Below are positions 1-9,622 of a stretch of 64,000 bases of DNA, one piece after another; within the stretch, counting starts at the first letter, position 1, and each line of letters starts with the position of its first letter. The translations under genes were made by a program, and so were the position numbers. The notes under the pieces were generated by a model. It was not told the origin of the DNA. It searched no databases and saw only the letters and a program-made list of their open reading frames with translations. The stretch lies in contig FWCC01000082.1 of NCBI GenBank assembly GCA_900169235.1, forward strand, positions 186,001-250,000, read 5' to 3'. Origin of the DNA: Zarea fungicola (taxonomy: Eukaryota > Ascomycota > Sordariomycetes > Hypocreales > Cordycipitaceae).

Positions 1-665
1 GCGTCTTTTCGACGAGGAGCTTGGCGAGGGCGCCGGTCCAGGGGTTGTAGTATAGGTTCGAGGCGTGGATGAGCTGCTTGGCCTGTTTTACCAAGTAGAG
101 TTAGTTTTCTTCTTCTTCTTCAACGAGTATGGCTCACGCTTCTGCTTCAATTGCCAACCTACCTGCTCATGCATCAACTCTGTAAACTCGGGATTGCTGT
201 GCCCCAACGCACAGACGGCAATACCGGCTGTAAAGTCGAGGTACTTGCGGTCCTCAATGTCCCAGAGCCACGAACCCTTGCCCTGGACAAACACGGGCGG
301 CGGGCGGCTGTACGTGGCGACCATGTACGGCTCGTGCTCACGGACGAGCGAGGCGCTGGCCGAGCCCTCGGCCGGGTCAGCGTTTGGTAGTGACGCATCG
401 CGCTGTTATCATCAGTCAGTTGAATCCACCCACAACGCGGACAAAAAAAGGAATTAATTCCAATAATCAATCCTATTCATGCAGAAAAGAATGATTTATG
501 AAATCATCCTTGCTCAAACGAAGCGAGGACAAAAAAAAGTACCTTGGGGTTGGACGCAGCGCCGACACCGGCACTGGCATAGCTCCGAGCGGCAAACGGC
601 ACAGCGGTACGCAGTGAGCGCAGCGTCGAGGCATACGGCCTGGAAAGGGCCAATCGAGACGCCAT
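1..665 (-). CDS. ARG8: Acetylornithine aminotransferase, mitochondrial (5' part only)
   Basis: This PLP-dependent aminotransferase makes N-acetylornithine in the mitochondrial arginine pathway. Three exons are visible on the minus strand: 665-543, 402-163 and 82-1, where the gene leaves the window. The introns are 403-542 (140 bp) and 83-162 (80 bp), both GT-AG and in phase 0; the second has a CTAAC branch-point motif. The start at 665 gives an N-terminus rich in Arg, Ser and Ala (MASRLALSRPY and following), which fits a mitochondrial presequence. Class-III aminotransferase sequence follows: YSRPPPVFVQGKGSWLWD, then YLDFTAGIAVCALGHSNPE, then HASNLYYNPWTGALAKLL. The PLP-lysine region lies outside the window, so only about 148 residues can be read. 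An ATG further upstream in frame (MSVFSLQ) is less likely because the presequence begins naturally at MASRL. Confidence 0.9.
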
Positions 666-1461
666 GGCTCCTGAATAATATTCTTCTTGTAGAGAAAACA
701 CTGACAATGGCAGAAAATTGCTCGCCTCGGTGATGACAACTCAATTGAATGAGTTGGATTGATAAATGCGCATGCAAGGGCCAAAGCTACTGGGTGGGCC
801 AACTTTTTATTGCGCATGCCTGTTATCGATTAGCCTGCGTGAATGTTTTTATGAGTGACTCTTTATGAGTGAGTGAGTGAGTCTTAATTTATGGACCATG
901 TAATAATATTTACTTAGAAGCCCGGCAAAAGTAGAATAAGAGAGCGATTAATTATCTAAGTGTATAATATTGTTATGCTAGTAGTAGTAATAACTAAGCT
1001 TAAGGCCAAAAAGCCTTATACCTCTATTGGACCTATATTGTGGCCCTTTCTTGTAATGCGAGGGCTGGCTGTGGCTTAGTCATCAAGCCTCACAGCAGCG
1101 CTATGCGTTACAGACCAGTGACAACCATAGGGTGAGTTGATTAAAATATCTTGATTTAAAGATTTTATATAATTGCTTCTTTTAATTTGGCATATTTATT
1201 TTTTTGATTTCTTTCTGAGGGGCATATTGGAGAGGTGGCACACTAAACATTCATCACATCTCAATGCATTGCGAGGAAAAGAAACAGAAAATGTTTAGAA
1301 TACTTAAATTCAACAGGGTATTTATTGATATTAAAATTTTGAAAAGTAAATATGTCCAATAGTATCAATTGCATGACGCGACTTGAATCAAACATGGTGA
1401 ATAACAATACAACCAAGATTGTTCGACCTTCCTGTCGACTCCCACTTGCCCATCCATCGCT
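666..1461. other. Intergenic, AT-rich, no gene seen
   Basis: This stretch separates the ARG8 start from the 3' end of the sugar porter. It is AT-rich from about 850 to 1350. It holds a short GAGT repeat near 868-882 and a small hairpin near 1001-1016 (AAGGC, loop, GCCTT). No open frame with a recognisable protein was found. The composition suggests decayed repeat sequence, but I cannot identify the source. Confidence 0.5.
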
Positions 1462-3081
1462 TTACTCTTCCATTGTGACAACACGGCGCTTCTGGGTCGA
1501 GGCCTTTCTGGGGTTGGGGCTGTCGAAAATCTCCTCGAGCTCCTCCAGCGTGTATCCCTTGGTCTCGACACTGTAAAAGTACGAAATGGCCCACTGCACA
1601 ATGTTCCACACGGCAAAGATGATGTACGTCCTGTAACCAATCTTCTGCAGGGCGACGGGCGTGGCGAACTGGTTGATGAGACCAGCCGCGTTGACACCCA
1701 GGTTCTGGAAGGCAACACCCTTGGCACGCTGCTCGTAGGCAAACACTTCCGTGGCGTAGACACCCTGCAGCGGGGTGATGCCGATGCAGTAGATAAAGGC
1801 AAAGATGAAGTAAAAGGCGATACCGGCGTTGGCGGCCGCCTTGTTGCTGGGGTCCGCCTCGACAACGGCGGTGCCGGCAGCCATGCCGGCCCACGCCAGA
1901 CCCATGGTGAAGAGGGTGGGGAGGAGCAGCTTGCGGCGACCCAGGGAATCACTGAGCGGCGAGCCGATGAAGGAGGCCATGGTGCTCATGAAGTTCTGGT
2001 ACACGTTGAGTCTCAGCACCGTGTTGGGGTCGGTGATGCCAGCGCTGTCAAAGAAGGCTCCGATAAAGTACGAGATGCCACCGTTGGAGAGCGCACCCCA
2101 GACACCAATCATCAAACTGTTGGCCAGACGCCAGCGGCGGGCGCGCGTGGTAAACAGGGCGCGGTAGTCCCACCAAGCCTCCTTGCTCTGGATCTCGAGC
2201 TGCTCCTCGAATTCGACCAGCTGCAGGCGGACCCATGGGTTCTCCGCGTCGCCCTCGCCGTGGTACTTGGTCATGAACTCCATAGCTTGATCGCGCTTGC
2301 CGTGCGTATAGAGCCATCGAGGGGATTCGGGCAGGAAATAGACGGTGACGCAGGCAATACCAGGGCAGGCAATCTGCACCCACGTCGGGATAGTCCAGTT
2401 GGCGTTGCCGGCCATGTTGACGGTGGCATACGAGACGGCGGCGGCGAGAAGGCCACCAAAGTTGAGCATACTGCTCTGGCCACCAGCGAGCGCACCACGG
2501 TAGGCAGGGTGCGAGATCTCGACCGTGTAAGTTGTGGCGGCGGCTTGGGCAATGACGGCACCGAAACCAAGAAGGAAACGACCAGTGAGGAATTGGCCCA
2601 GAGAGCCCGTGCGGTCCGAGGTGGCTTGGATGATGGCACCAGCAACGGAGATCAAGCTGCCCCAAAAGACACCAGAGCGGCGACCAAATCGATCAATGAA
2701 GAAGCTGATGAACGGAATGGCGACGATACCGGCGATCTGGTAAATGGCCGTAATGTAACCGGCCGCGAAACCGTTGACACCGGCGCCAAACACCTTCTGG
2801 AACGACGCCTCTACCAGGAAGCTACCCATAATCGAGCTGTCATAGCCGGACATGGTACCGCAGAGGAACGGCGCGATGCACATGAGGTAGATGAAAATGT
2901 TGTTTCTGGTCCAAGGACTCGGGGGTGCCACCGCGGTGGCCTGCGCCCATCGCTCGGAACCCTGAACATACTTGACCTTCTTGTTGGAGTCGCCCTCCTC
3001 GACTTGGTCAATCGCTGTCGAGTTGATGGTGTCAACCTGCTCAATTGGCGCCTTCTCAGACACCTCTGTCTTTTCGGCCAT
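1462..3081 (-). CDS. MFS sugar porter (hexose/lactose-permease-like), intronless
   Basis: This is a 539-residue plasma-membrane sugar/proton symporter of the sugar porter family (TC 2.A.1.1), read from one uninterrupted frame. Family motifs are plain: SGYDSS in the first membrane segment, the loop motif DRFGRR at residues 130-135, GRFLLGFG near 168, PESPRW at 251-256, LGRRKLLLP in the second half, and the C-terminal ETKGYTLEELEEIFD. Length and twelve hydrophobic stretches are normal for the family. The cytoplasmic N-terminus of about 55 residues is charged. The sequence looks closest to the fungal lactose-permease-like/hexose clade, but the substrate cannot be read from sequence. It is divergent from the GH20 gene at 4739 across 1.66 kb, which suggests shared control. 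A TATA-like element lies about 150 bp upstream (minus strand, near 3231-3238). Confidence 0.9.
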   Translation of the reverse strand: MAEKTEVSEKAPIEQVDTINSTAIDQVEEGDSNKKVKYVQGSERWAQATAVAPPSPWTRNNIFIYLMCIAPFLCGTMSGYDSSIMGSFLVEASFQKVFGAGVNGFAAGYITAIYQIAGIVAIPFISFFIDRFGRRSGVFWGSLISVAGAIIQATSDRTGSLGQFLTGRFLLGFGAVIAQAAATTYTVEISHPAYRGALAGGQSSMLNFGGLLAAAVSYATVNMAGNANWTIPTWVQIACPGIACVTVYFLPESPRWLYTHGKRDQAMEFMTKYHGEGDAENPWVRLQLVEFEEQLEIQSKEAWWDYRALFTTRARRWRLANSLMIGVWGALSNGGISYFIGAFFDSAGITDPNTVLRLNVYQNFMSTMASFIGSPLSDSLGRRKLLLPTLFTMGLAWAGMAAGTAVVEADPSNKAAANAGIAFYFIFAFIYCIGITPLQGVYATEVFAYEQRAKGVAFQNLGVNAAGLINQFATPVALQKIGYRTYIIFAVWNIVQWAISYFYSVETKGYTLEELEEIFDSPNPRKASTQKRRVVTMEE

Positions 3082-4738
3082 GATGACTGATTTTCCTGAG
3101 TTCTTTGGCCAGAAGTTTACACAATTGACTGTGCAAAGTTAATATTCACTATGGCTGGCCAGGAATGAGAAGAAAAGAAACGGAATTGAAAAGCAAGACC
3201 GGGACTCCATGAATCAGGCGGTTTCAAGCTTATAAACTAAGGGACTAGTTTAATCTACGCTTCCTGTCATCCCTCTTCATCAGCAAAGGCCCACTGTTGG
3301 TGCACACGCCATGGTTACAAGGACTGGGGAGTCGCGTGGGAGAACGGTAGAATTAAAAATAATACCCCCAATGGATTGTCACATTGAGAAACGCCACCCC
3401 TCCAGAGATTGTCACAGGCTTGGTATGGCTGTGGTAGTGGCGGAACTGTTAGGAAATCGATTTGCAAATCCCAAGGGTAATGCGGCATAGACCTGCAGAC
3501 CAAAAGCTGCATAATGGCCATGATAGCGCTTTTTTTTGCCCACGCCGCAAGGCTGGAGCGGCACGACAAGTATGGGGTAGAAAGCAACCCTGGTCATAAT
3601 TCAGCTAATGCGAGACTCTATTAACGGGTGACCCGCAATGCATGTTACCACTCTCGGGTTAACAGCTACTTTGGAGGGACCGGTCTAGATTGTCCACATA
3701 AGAGGTGGAACAACTCGTCTTCAGCGTCTCGTGTGGTTGAGCCACCCGGTAAAACATCCCGACAAGTTATCTGGGCGTTGCCTTCCCCCATACACCCCAT
3801 ACCACATGCTTGTGGGGGTACTCATTATCGTGATCCCTGATCGAACTCTACAGCGGAAAGTCAGACAACTAATGGAGCATGAACAATGCCCCAAAGTCGT
3901 TCCCCCCGGACTTGACCGGCATGGGCTGGCTATGCGGCTTCCAATCACCAAGATTGTGGGTGAATGATTCCAAGCCCCGCCAAGACGGTTAAGGAACCGA
4001 GTATCTGGCCTATGAGAGGGCGTCCCCTAGTGCCAAAGATAATGTACCGTGCCAGGGTAGATGGGGGTTTGCCGTGGGTTTCGCCGAAGTTTGCCGGGGT
4101 CGGCTTCCGTGGCTTGCAGCGCGGCTGAGTGAGAATAACGCACAGGGCACCGCGGGGGCAGGTGGGTGCTCCGTAGGAATCCAAATCTCTTGTCCAAATT
4201 GCCAGTTCATTGGTCATTAATACAGACTCTGTGGCAACCTATGTTGTTGGCCAGTCAGATCTCTCCGGCCAGCGCTACTGACCAGCCAAGTTGAGCAGAG
4301 GTGTAATACTGAAGCCACCCTGAGTCAGTCAACTCTGAGTTATGAAGACAAAGGAACAGTGTTACATTTGCAGGAACGGTATCAATGTAGTGGCTTAGAA
4401 CTCACTCGGTTGAGTGATTGATCTGCAATGCCCTGCAATGCCCAGAAATGCCCAGAAATGGCTGTGATAACCCGATAAAGTAGTATGAGCATGGGGGATT
4501 CGTGGGGGTATGTACATTTCTTCCCCAACGGTGACAACCTCTTGCCCCCGCGCTCTCCACACGCCAAGCAAAAAGAGTTTGGTAATAGCAACGAAACACA
4601 TGGCTCTTCAGGCTTTAATTGTAACTTTTAAAAGGATTCCAGTAGTTCAAAAGGTTCCATTCATTGACTTCAACCACATGAGCTGATTTCCACGGCCTTG
4701 TAACATCCCCCGTGCCACAATTTTGAGACAGACAAACC
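3082..4738. promoter_or_regulatory. Shared divergent promoter region, sugar porter / GH20
   Basis: These 1.66 kb lie between the start codons of two divergently transcribed genes and hold no convincing reading frame of their own. A TATA-like sequence sits about 150 bp from the porter start. A tandem array of four 10-bp units lies at 4423-4462, about 280 bp from the GH20 start. Calling it a bidirectional control region is an inference from the layout; no factor-binding site was proven. Confidence 0.5.
4423..4462. repeat. Tandem 10-bp repeat, four units
   Basis: Two copies of CTGCAATGCC are followed directly by CAGAAATGCC and CAGAAATGGC. The 10-bp period equals one helical turn, so the shared AATGCC core would present on the same face of the DNA. 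It lies in the divergent promoter upstream of the GH20 gene. It may be a binding-site array or a simple minisatellite. Confidence 0.6.
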
Positions 4739-6307
4739 ATGTCCCTCATTCCCCAGCCCCAATCGGTGAAGCTCACCGGCGGCACCGTCAACCTCGCCAG
4801 TCTCGACGACGTAGTATCCGAGATTGACTCCACGCTGCCATCTGAGGGTTACACACTCGACATATCCGCCGCCACAGGCGTCGTCCGGCTCGCCGGCGGC
4901 TCGGAAGCCGGCCTGTTCTACGCCCGGCAGACGCTGCGTCAGCTGCTGCCCGCCTCTGCGCTCCGAAGAGCCGGTCCTGATACCAAGGGTCCCTGGCGGC
5001 TGCCCGCCCAGACCATTACAGATGCGCCCTCGTCGGGCCTGCGCTGGCGCGGCTGCATGCTCGACGTCGCGCGGCACTTCATGCCCGTGCCGGACGTGCT
5101 CCATTTCATCGAGACGCTGGCCCTGCACAAGATCAACGTCCTGCAGCTGCACCTGACGGACGACCAGGGCTGGCGGATCGACGTCCCGCGGTGGCCGCGC
5201 CTGGCCGAGGTGGCGAGCTGGCGCGAGCGGTCGATGCAGAGCACGCGGCAGCACCAGGTGTACGACGCCCGCCCTCACGGCGGCTTCTACACGGCCGACG
5301 ACCTGCGCGAGATTGTGGCCTTTGCCGCCGAGCGGCACATTTCCGTCGTGCCCGAGGTCAACATGCCGGGCCACATGCAGGCGGCGATTGCGGCCTACCC
5401 GGAGCTGGGCAACACCGACGTCGAGGGCCGCAGCCCGGTCGAGGGCGTGTGGGAGTCGTGGGGCATCTCCAAGCGCGTGCTCAACGTCTCCGACGCGACG
5501 CTCGACTTTTGCCGCTCCGTGCTGGACTTTGTCTGCGACATCTTCCCCGCCGACTACGTGCACATTGGCGGCGACGAGTGCCCCTACGACGAGTGGCGCG
5601 CCAGCCCGGCCGTGCAGAGCCGCATGAGGGCGCTGGGCATCGCGCGCGAGTCCGCCCTGCAAGGGTGGTTCACGGAGCAGATGGCGGCGCACCTCGCCAG
5701 CCGCGGCAAGCGTGCGTACGCGTGGGACGAGGTCGTCGAGGGCTACACGGGCGCCGTGGATAAGGTCCTCATCTCGGCGTGGCGCGGGCCCGGCCCGACG
5801 GCGCTCGCCGCCCGTCGCGGCTTCGACGTCGTCACCTGCCCAGACGTCAACGCGTACCTGGACTACCGCCAGTCCGACGACGCGGGCGAGCCCACGCCCG
5901 TCGGCACGCTGCTGAGGCTCGAGGACGTGTACAACTTTGTGCCCATCCCGGAGGGGCTCAAGCCAGAGGAACAGCGCCACGTCATTGGCGCGCAGGTCAA
6001 CGTCTGGGCCGAGCACATGGAGAGCGCGCGCCGGGTGCAGTACATGGTGTTCCCGCGGGCGTGCGCCTTTGCCGAGGTGGCGTGGGGCAAGCAAAAGGAG
6101 CACAGCAGCTTTGAGGACTTCCGCACGAGGCTGGAGGAGAAGCACCTGGCGAGACTGGATGCGCTGGGTGTGAATTACAGACCGCAGACGGGACCGCGGC
6201 CGTGGGATGGGCGCCCGGATGCCCCTGGAAACCCGCAGTCGCGAGAGCAGCGCTTGGCGGAGATTGACAAGATGACTGCCGAGTTGACGGAATTAAAAAC
6301 TGAGTAA
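4739..6307 (+). CDS. GH20 beta-N-acetylhexosaminidase, intracellular, bacterial-like
   Basis: This is a 522-residue intronless member of glycoside hydrolase family 20, which removes terminal N-acetylglucosamine or N-acetylgalactosamine by substrate-assisted catalysis. The N-terminal GH20b-like domain spans roughly residues 1-95. The (beta/alpha)8 barrel starts at LRWRGCMLDVARHFMP (101-116), continues through LHLTDDQGWR (137-146) and VPEVNMPGH (204-212), and carries the catalytic Asp279-Glu280 pair in HIGGDEC. Conserved aromatics follow in the barrel (for example SAWRG and NVWAEH). There is no signal peptide, unlike the secreted chitin-degrading fungal enzymes, so a cytosolic role on imported chito-oligosaccharides or glycans is likely. 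The gene is very GC-rich at third positions, leaving a 491-codon antisense frame open. Domain order and lack of a signal resemble actinobacterial enzymes, which raises the possibility of old horizontal transfer (inference). Confidence 0.9.
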   Translation: MSLIPQPQSVKLTGGTVNLASLDDVVSEIDSTLPSEGYTLDISAATGVVRLAGGSEAGLFYARQTLRQLLPASALRRAGPDTKGPWRLPAQTITDAPSSGLRWRGCMLDVARHFMPVPDVLHFIETLALHKINVLQLHLTDDQGWRIDVPRWPRLAEVASWRERSMQSTRQHQVYDARPHGGFYTADDLREIVAFAAERHISVVPEVNMPGHMQAAIAAYPELGNTDVEGRSPVEGVWESWGISKRVLNVSDATLDFCRSVLDFVCDIFPADYVHIGGDECPYDEWRASPAVQSRMRALGIARESALQGWFTEQMAAHLASRGKRAYAWDEVVEGYTGAVDKVLISAWRGPGPTALAARRGFDVVTCPDVNAYLDYRQSDDAGEPTPVGTLLRLEDVYNFVPIPEGLKPEEQRHVIGAQVNVWAEHMESARRVQYMVFPRACAFAEVAWGKQKEHSSFEDFRTRLEEKHLARLDALGVNYRPQTGPRPWDGRPDAPGNPQSREQRLAEIDKMTAELTELKTE

Positions 6308-6485
6308 TGAGTAGAAATAACTATTAGAAAAGAGAATCTTATAGACAGGCACGCCAATGGTTCAATAATAGTTCTTTTAAAAGCTATATACTTAGGGACA
6401 CACTTGTATATACGTATACACAAGTATACCTAAAGCTATTTACATGCGAACCGAAAATATGTGTCATTGCATTCCGCATCGTCAT

Positions 6486-7103
6486 TTAACCAGTCCAGAA
6501 AGAAACATCAGTCCAGGTGGCATCAATGGGACCGGTTCCGCTGTTGGTAGTGTAAGTGCCATACTTGTCATAAAACGTGCCAGAGGGGGCGGCGTTATCC
6601 GTGTACACGAGTTGGCCGTTGATGTACACATTGTAAATGCTGTTGTCCGCGTCGTGTACAGTGTTGACCGTAACCGTTGAGCCGACTGTCGCGACACCCG
6701 TGGCAATCGTCTGGCCACCCTCCACGTTGTACAAATCGCCGTTGGCCTTGACGGCCAGGATGTAGTACGGACCGTCATCCTCGTTGAAGGTCTGCTTGAT
6801 GGCGACCTTGTCGCCGCCAAACGAGTTGATGGTGAACTGGCCACCAAACTGCTTGACGCCCGAGGTGTAGTCGTTGAGGTAGCGGTGCTCGGCGCGAAGA
6901 TGGCCGTTGGAGCAGCCGGAGCCGTCGGTGCTGCCGTCGGGGTCTTGCGGGAGGATGAACTCGTCGCCATCGTTCTGACCTCCCGCGCAGAGCTGGACGT
7001 TGAATTGGTAGGTTACTGGCTGCCAATTGCCATCACCGACAGGGTCGACGGCCACGGCAGTGGTGGCCGAGAGGGCAGCAGCGAGGAGGATCTTGGTGAG
7101 CAT
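6486..7103 (-). CDS. Small secreted protein, possible concanavalin-like lyase/glucanase fold
   Basis: This is a 205-residue intronless protein with a clear signal peptide (MLTKILLAAALSATTAVA, cleavage near 18-20). The mature part is rich in Gly, Thr, Asn and Asp and predicted to be all beta, with repeated strand-like segments such as GGQFTINSFGG, VAIKQTFNEDDG, YNVYINGQLVY and a closing WTDVSFW. Only two cysteines are seen (LCAGG and GCSNG), which could form one disulfide. The pattern, with a Lys-Gln-Thr strand and a closing Tyr-Gly-Thr-Tyr plus Trp strand, recalls small polysaccharide lyases (PL7/PL20-like jelly rolls), but I cannot assign a family or catalytic residues with confidence. It faces the GH20 gene tail to tail with a 178-bp gap. 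A TATA-like element lies about 126 bp upstream. Confidence 0.7.
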   Translation of the reverse strand: MLTKILLAAALSATTAVAVDPVGDGNWQPVTYQFNVQLCAGGQNDGDEFILPQDPDGSTDGSGCSNGHLRAEHRYLNDYTSGVKQFGGQFTINSFGGDKVAIKQTFNEDDGPYYILAVKANGDLYNVEGGQTIATGVATVGSTVTVNTVHDADNSIYNVYINGQLVYTDNAAPSGTFYDKYGTYTTNSGTGPIDATWTDVSFWTG

Positions 7104-8423
7104 TTTGTTCTTTATGGCTCTGATTTTGTTATTGAAGTTTTTAGGGCTGCAGAAAGAAGTACAATGTTTTTTGTAATGTTTTTATCCAGTGTGCATTGGT
7201 ATTATTCCAGCGGGAAGCTTGCCTCCTACTTATACTTGGGATTCCAACACGACGACGCTCAGGTTCTCATATCTCATGTTCCAAGTTTTGCGATGAATTC
7301 CTACATTAGACAGTGATCGTCGCTTATCAAGAATATTTCCACCTGTCACAGTTACAAAAGAGCCGAATACAACCCATTCAACTCGACTTCTGGACGTCGA
7401 TGCCGTGCCGAGTTCCAAAGGCATAAGCCAGCCTGAGAAGAAAATCTGGGGGCTTTCCCTTTCTACCGTCTACCCGACGCGAAAAAAGCCAGTGATGGAA
7501 TGATGCATGATTTCAAAGCGCCATGAGCATCTGAATAGGTAGGTGGAGTGGCTAATCGGCAGAAACGAGGCGTCGTGTAGAGCCAGTCATTGGTGGAAAC
7601 ATGTAAGCCGTGCTTCCTCTCCAATGTCTGACCGCAGATTGCCGACGGATCGCCAGTCTGGGTACGCGCTTCGGCACGTGTGATATGAAGCCAGCAGGAA
7701 CACTGAGCAAGTTTCGTTTCTAGTACTGGTTTTTGCCTTGTTTTGAATAGACAAATGTCCCGATTTCGCTGGTTAGTGTGGAGGTGGCGTGGTGAGAGAC
7801 AAGTTGCGCCAAAGTCAGCCCTATATCGATCGCCCTGTAGGCAAACTATGGAGTTGTGGCTTTGAGTCCAAGGAGTTTTTGGGAAGCTTTGTGATCGATA
7901 ATGCAGGTAATGCTGCCAAGAAATCTACTGTGGCAGCGTCTGGCGGCGTCCAATAAGCCTTGTATACAATTGAGTCTCACAGTATTAGTCAAGCCGTAAA
8001 CCATTCACTGTAACAAAGTCAAATCTGTTCAAAGAGGTAACTACCAAAGTGTGAGGAACAAAGCCACAGTGTTGTCCCCCATGGCCCGGCATTTCATCAT
8101 CCGTTCAAAAACTTATAAAAAATATAATGTAACATATGCTTATCTGTACACTGCTTTTACTGGTGCTATTACTCAACTTTGGCCGAATAAAAATGGTCCT
8201 TTGACAAGGACTCGGTGCGAATAACACCGGAATTGCCTATACCCCAAACCAACTGCCGTGGGCTAGACTCGACATAGCATCATAACGTCATGGAGATGCC
8301 CGGTTCCCAAACGCCGATATTATGTCCAAGGTCATCCTTTGCGCAGTTATTTATCCGACCACCCCACAGCCTTGCCGATTTATGCGTTCAGCTCACCGTA
8401 TGTGCTTCATCCAGCGGAATCCC
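7104..8423. other. Intergenic, no gene seen
   Basis: This 1.3-kb stretch combines the promoter of the secreted protein gene and the 3' flank of ATG27. Several short frames exist but none has a recognisable product or coherent coding bias. Confidence 0.5.
7229..7235 (-). promoter_or_regulatory. TATA-like element of secreted protein gene
   Basis: GTATAAG on the minus strand, 126 bp before the start codon at 7103. The spacing is plausible for a strongly expressed secreted-protein gene. No experiment supports it. Confidence 0.35.
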
Positions 8424-9622
8424 TCAAACCGCGCTGTAGCCACCCCGGCTGCCAGCACCCTGAACGGTGTTCAGTACACGGCGCAGCCAGTCCTTTGTCA
8501 GGTAGGGAATGTCTCTAATGGTATCCCCGTGGGGGAGAAGGTCCCAGCCCCGTGCGCCGTATCGGTTGTAGTTGAGCCACGATCCGAAAATGAGGTAGGC
8601 GGCAGTCGCAAGGAATCCACTACATTACCCCATATGCATTAGCTCCAATCCGTTGTTTTGCTCCTTTGTAGAGCGGCATCTTCTGAGCACAGTCAGTCAC
8701 TTACACAATAATCAGCCACGTAAAGAATCCCCAGCCCCGGCTGCTTGGTGGCTCTTCGGGGTCCTGGATATCCTTGTCGCCATCCCGCTTTTCGCAGGCA
8801 TACTTGGTGTGCCACGTCAGACGCAGGATGTCGACGTCCTTTTCGGCACCATAGCCCTCCCAAATCAGAGCAGCGTCGTCCTTTTTCAACTGGTGCTCCG
8901 TTTCTTCCTTGTCATCACCCTTCTTGTCATCGTCCTTCTTGTCGTCGTCCTTTTTCTCATCCTTTTCATCCTTCTTCTCATCCTCGCGCTTGCGCTTGGT
9001 CGTCTTCTCATACTTGTCCTCGGCCTCCCACTCACCCTCTAAGCCTGTCTGGTTACGGTTGCACAGAAACTCAATAACTGCTCTTTGTTCGCGGTTCAAG
9101 TGCCTACCGCCCTTCAGCACCAGACGTAGACCTTCCTTCTTGGAGTCGGAGTTGGAGTCGCTCGTCTTCAGTCGCGTGACATCGTAGTCGAAGGCGGTGC
9201 CGCCGTGATTCTCCAAGGAACCAGCAATGGGAATGACCTCGGTGATCATGTTGGAGTCGCCATCAATGACATGCGTAATGGCACATACTGCAATGTACAC
9301 TCGTCAGTTTCATCGCTCGTCCGTATCAGAGCACGCCTGTGTCTACTGACGCAGCTGGTCATTACGTACCTCGCGTGCCGTTGGGGCATTCCTTCTTTTT
9401 TGAGTCGCCGCTCTTCTTGAGGTTCCCGCACGGATCCAGTGTATACGTTCTGTTGTGATGCGTTCCTGTGATGGGATCGAGTAGTGAGGTGACGACCGAG
9501 TGCGGGCCGGCCAGCTTGGACAGGTCAAAGGTGTGCTCGGAGGCGCGGATAGCTTTGCAGTCCAGCATCGCCGACGTGGACGATGCGCCGAGGAGCGCCG
9601 TCATTAAAACGTTGGAGCGCAT
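8424..9622 (-). CDS. ATG27: Autophagy-related protein 27
   Basis: This type I membrane protein cycles between Golgi, vacuole and the autophagosome-forming site and helps deliver Atg9. Exons on the minus strand are 9622-9370, 9287-8705 and 8619-8424, giving 343 residues; the introns are 82 and 85 bp. A signal peptide occupies about residues 1-18. The lumenal MRH-like domain begins DCKAIRASEHTFDLSKLAGP, with conserved cysteines (LDPCGN, KKECPNG, EFLCNRN, YACEKR). One membrane span lies near 269-293, formed across the second intron. A cytosolic tail of about 50 residues ends GGYSAV, containing a Tyr-based sorting-like end. An insertion of Lys/Asp/Glu repeats at about residues 178-222 interrupts the lumenal domain and is longer than I would expect. 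The start was chosen because the signal peptide begins there. Confidence 0.88.

Noticed and set aside
1105..1160. Possible 5S rRNA relic around CAACCATAGGGTG
   Set aside because: The likeness covers only about a dozen bases and does not extend into the rest of the 5S sequence.
2260..3090. 276-codon frame antisense to the sugar porter
   Set aside because: It mirrors the membrane protein on the other strand and has no recognisable domain.
4670..6145. 491-codon open frame antisense to the GH20 gene
   Set aside because: It is open because of the extreme GC third-position bias of the sense gene. Its product is low-complexity Arg/Ala/His/Leu sequence without a domain.
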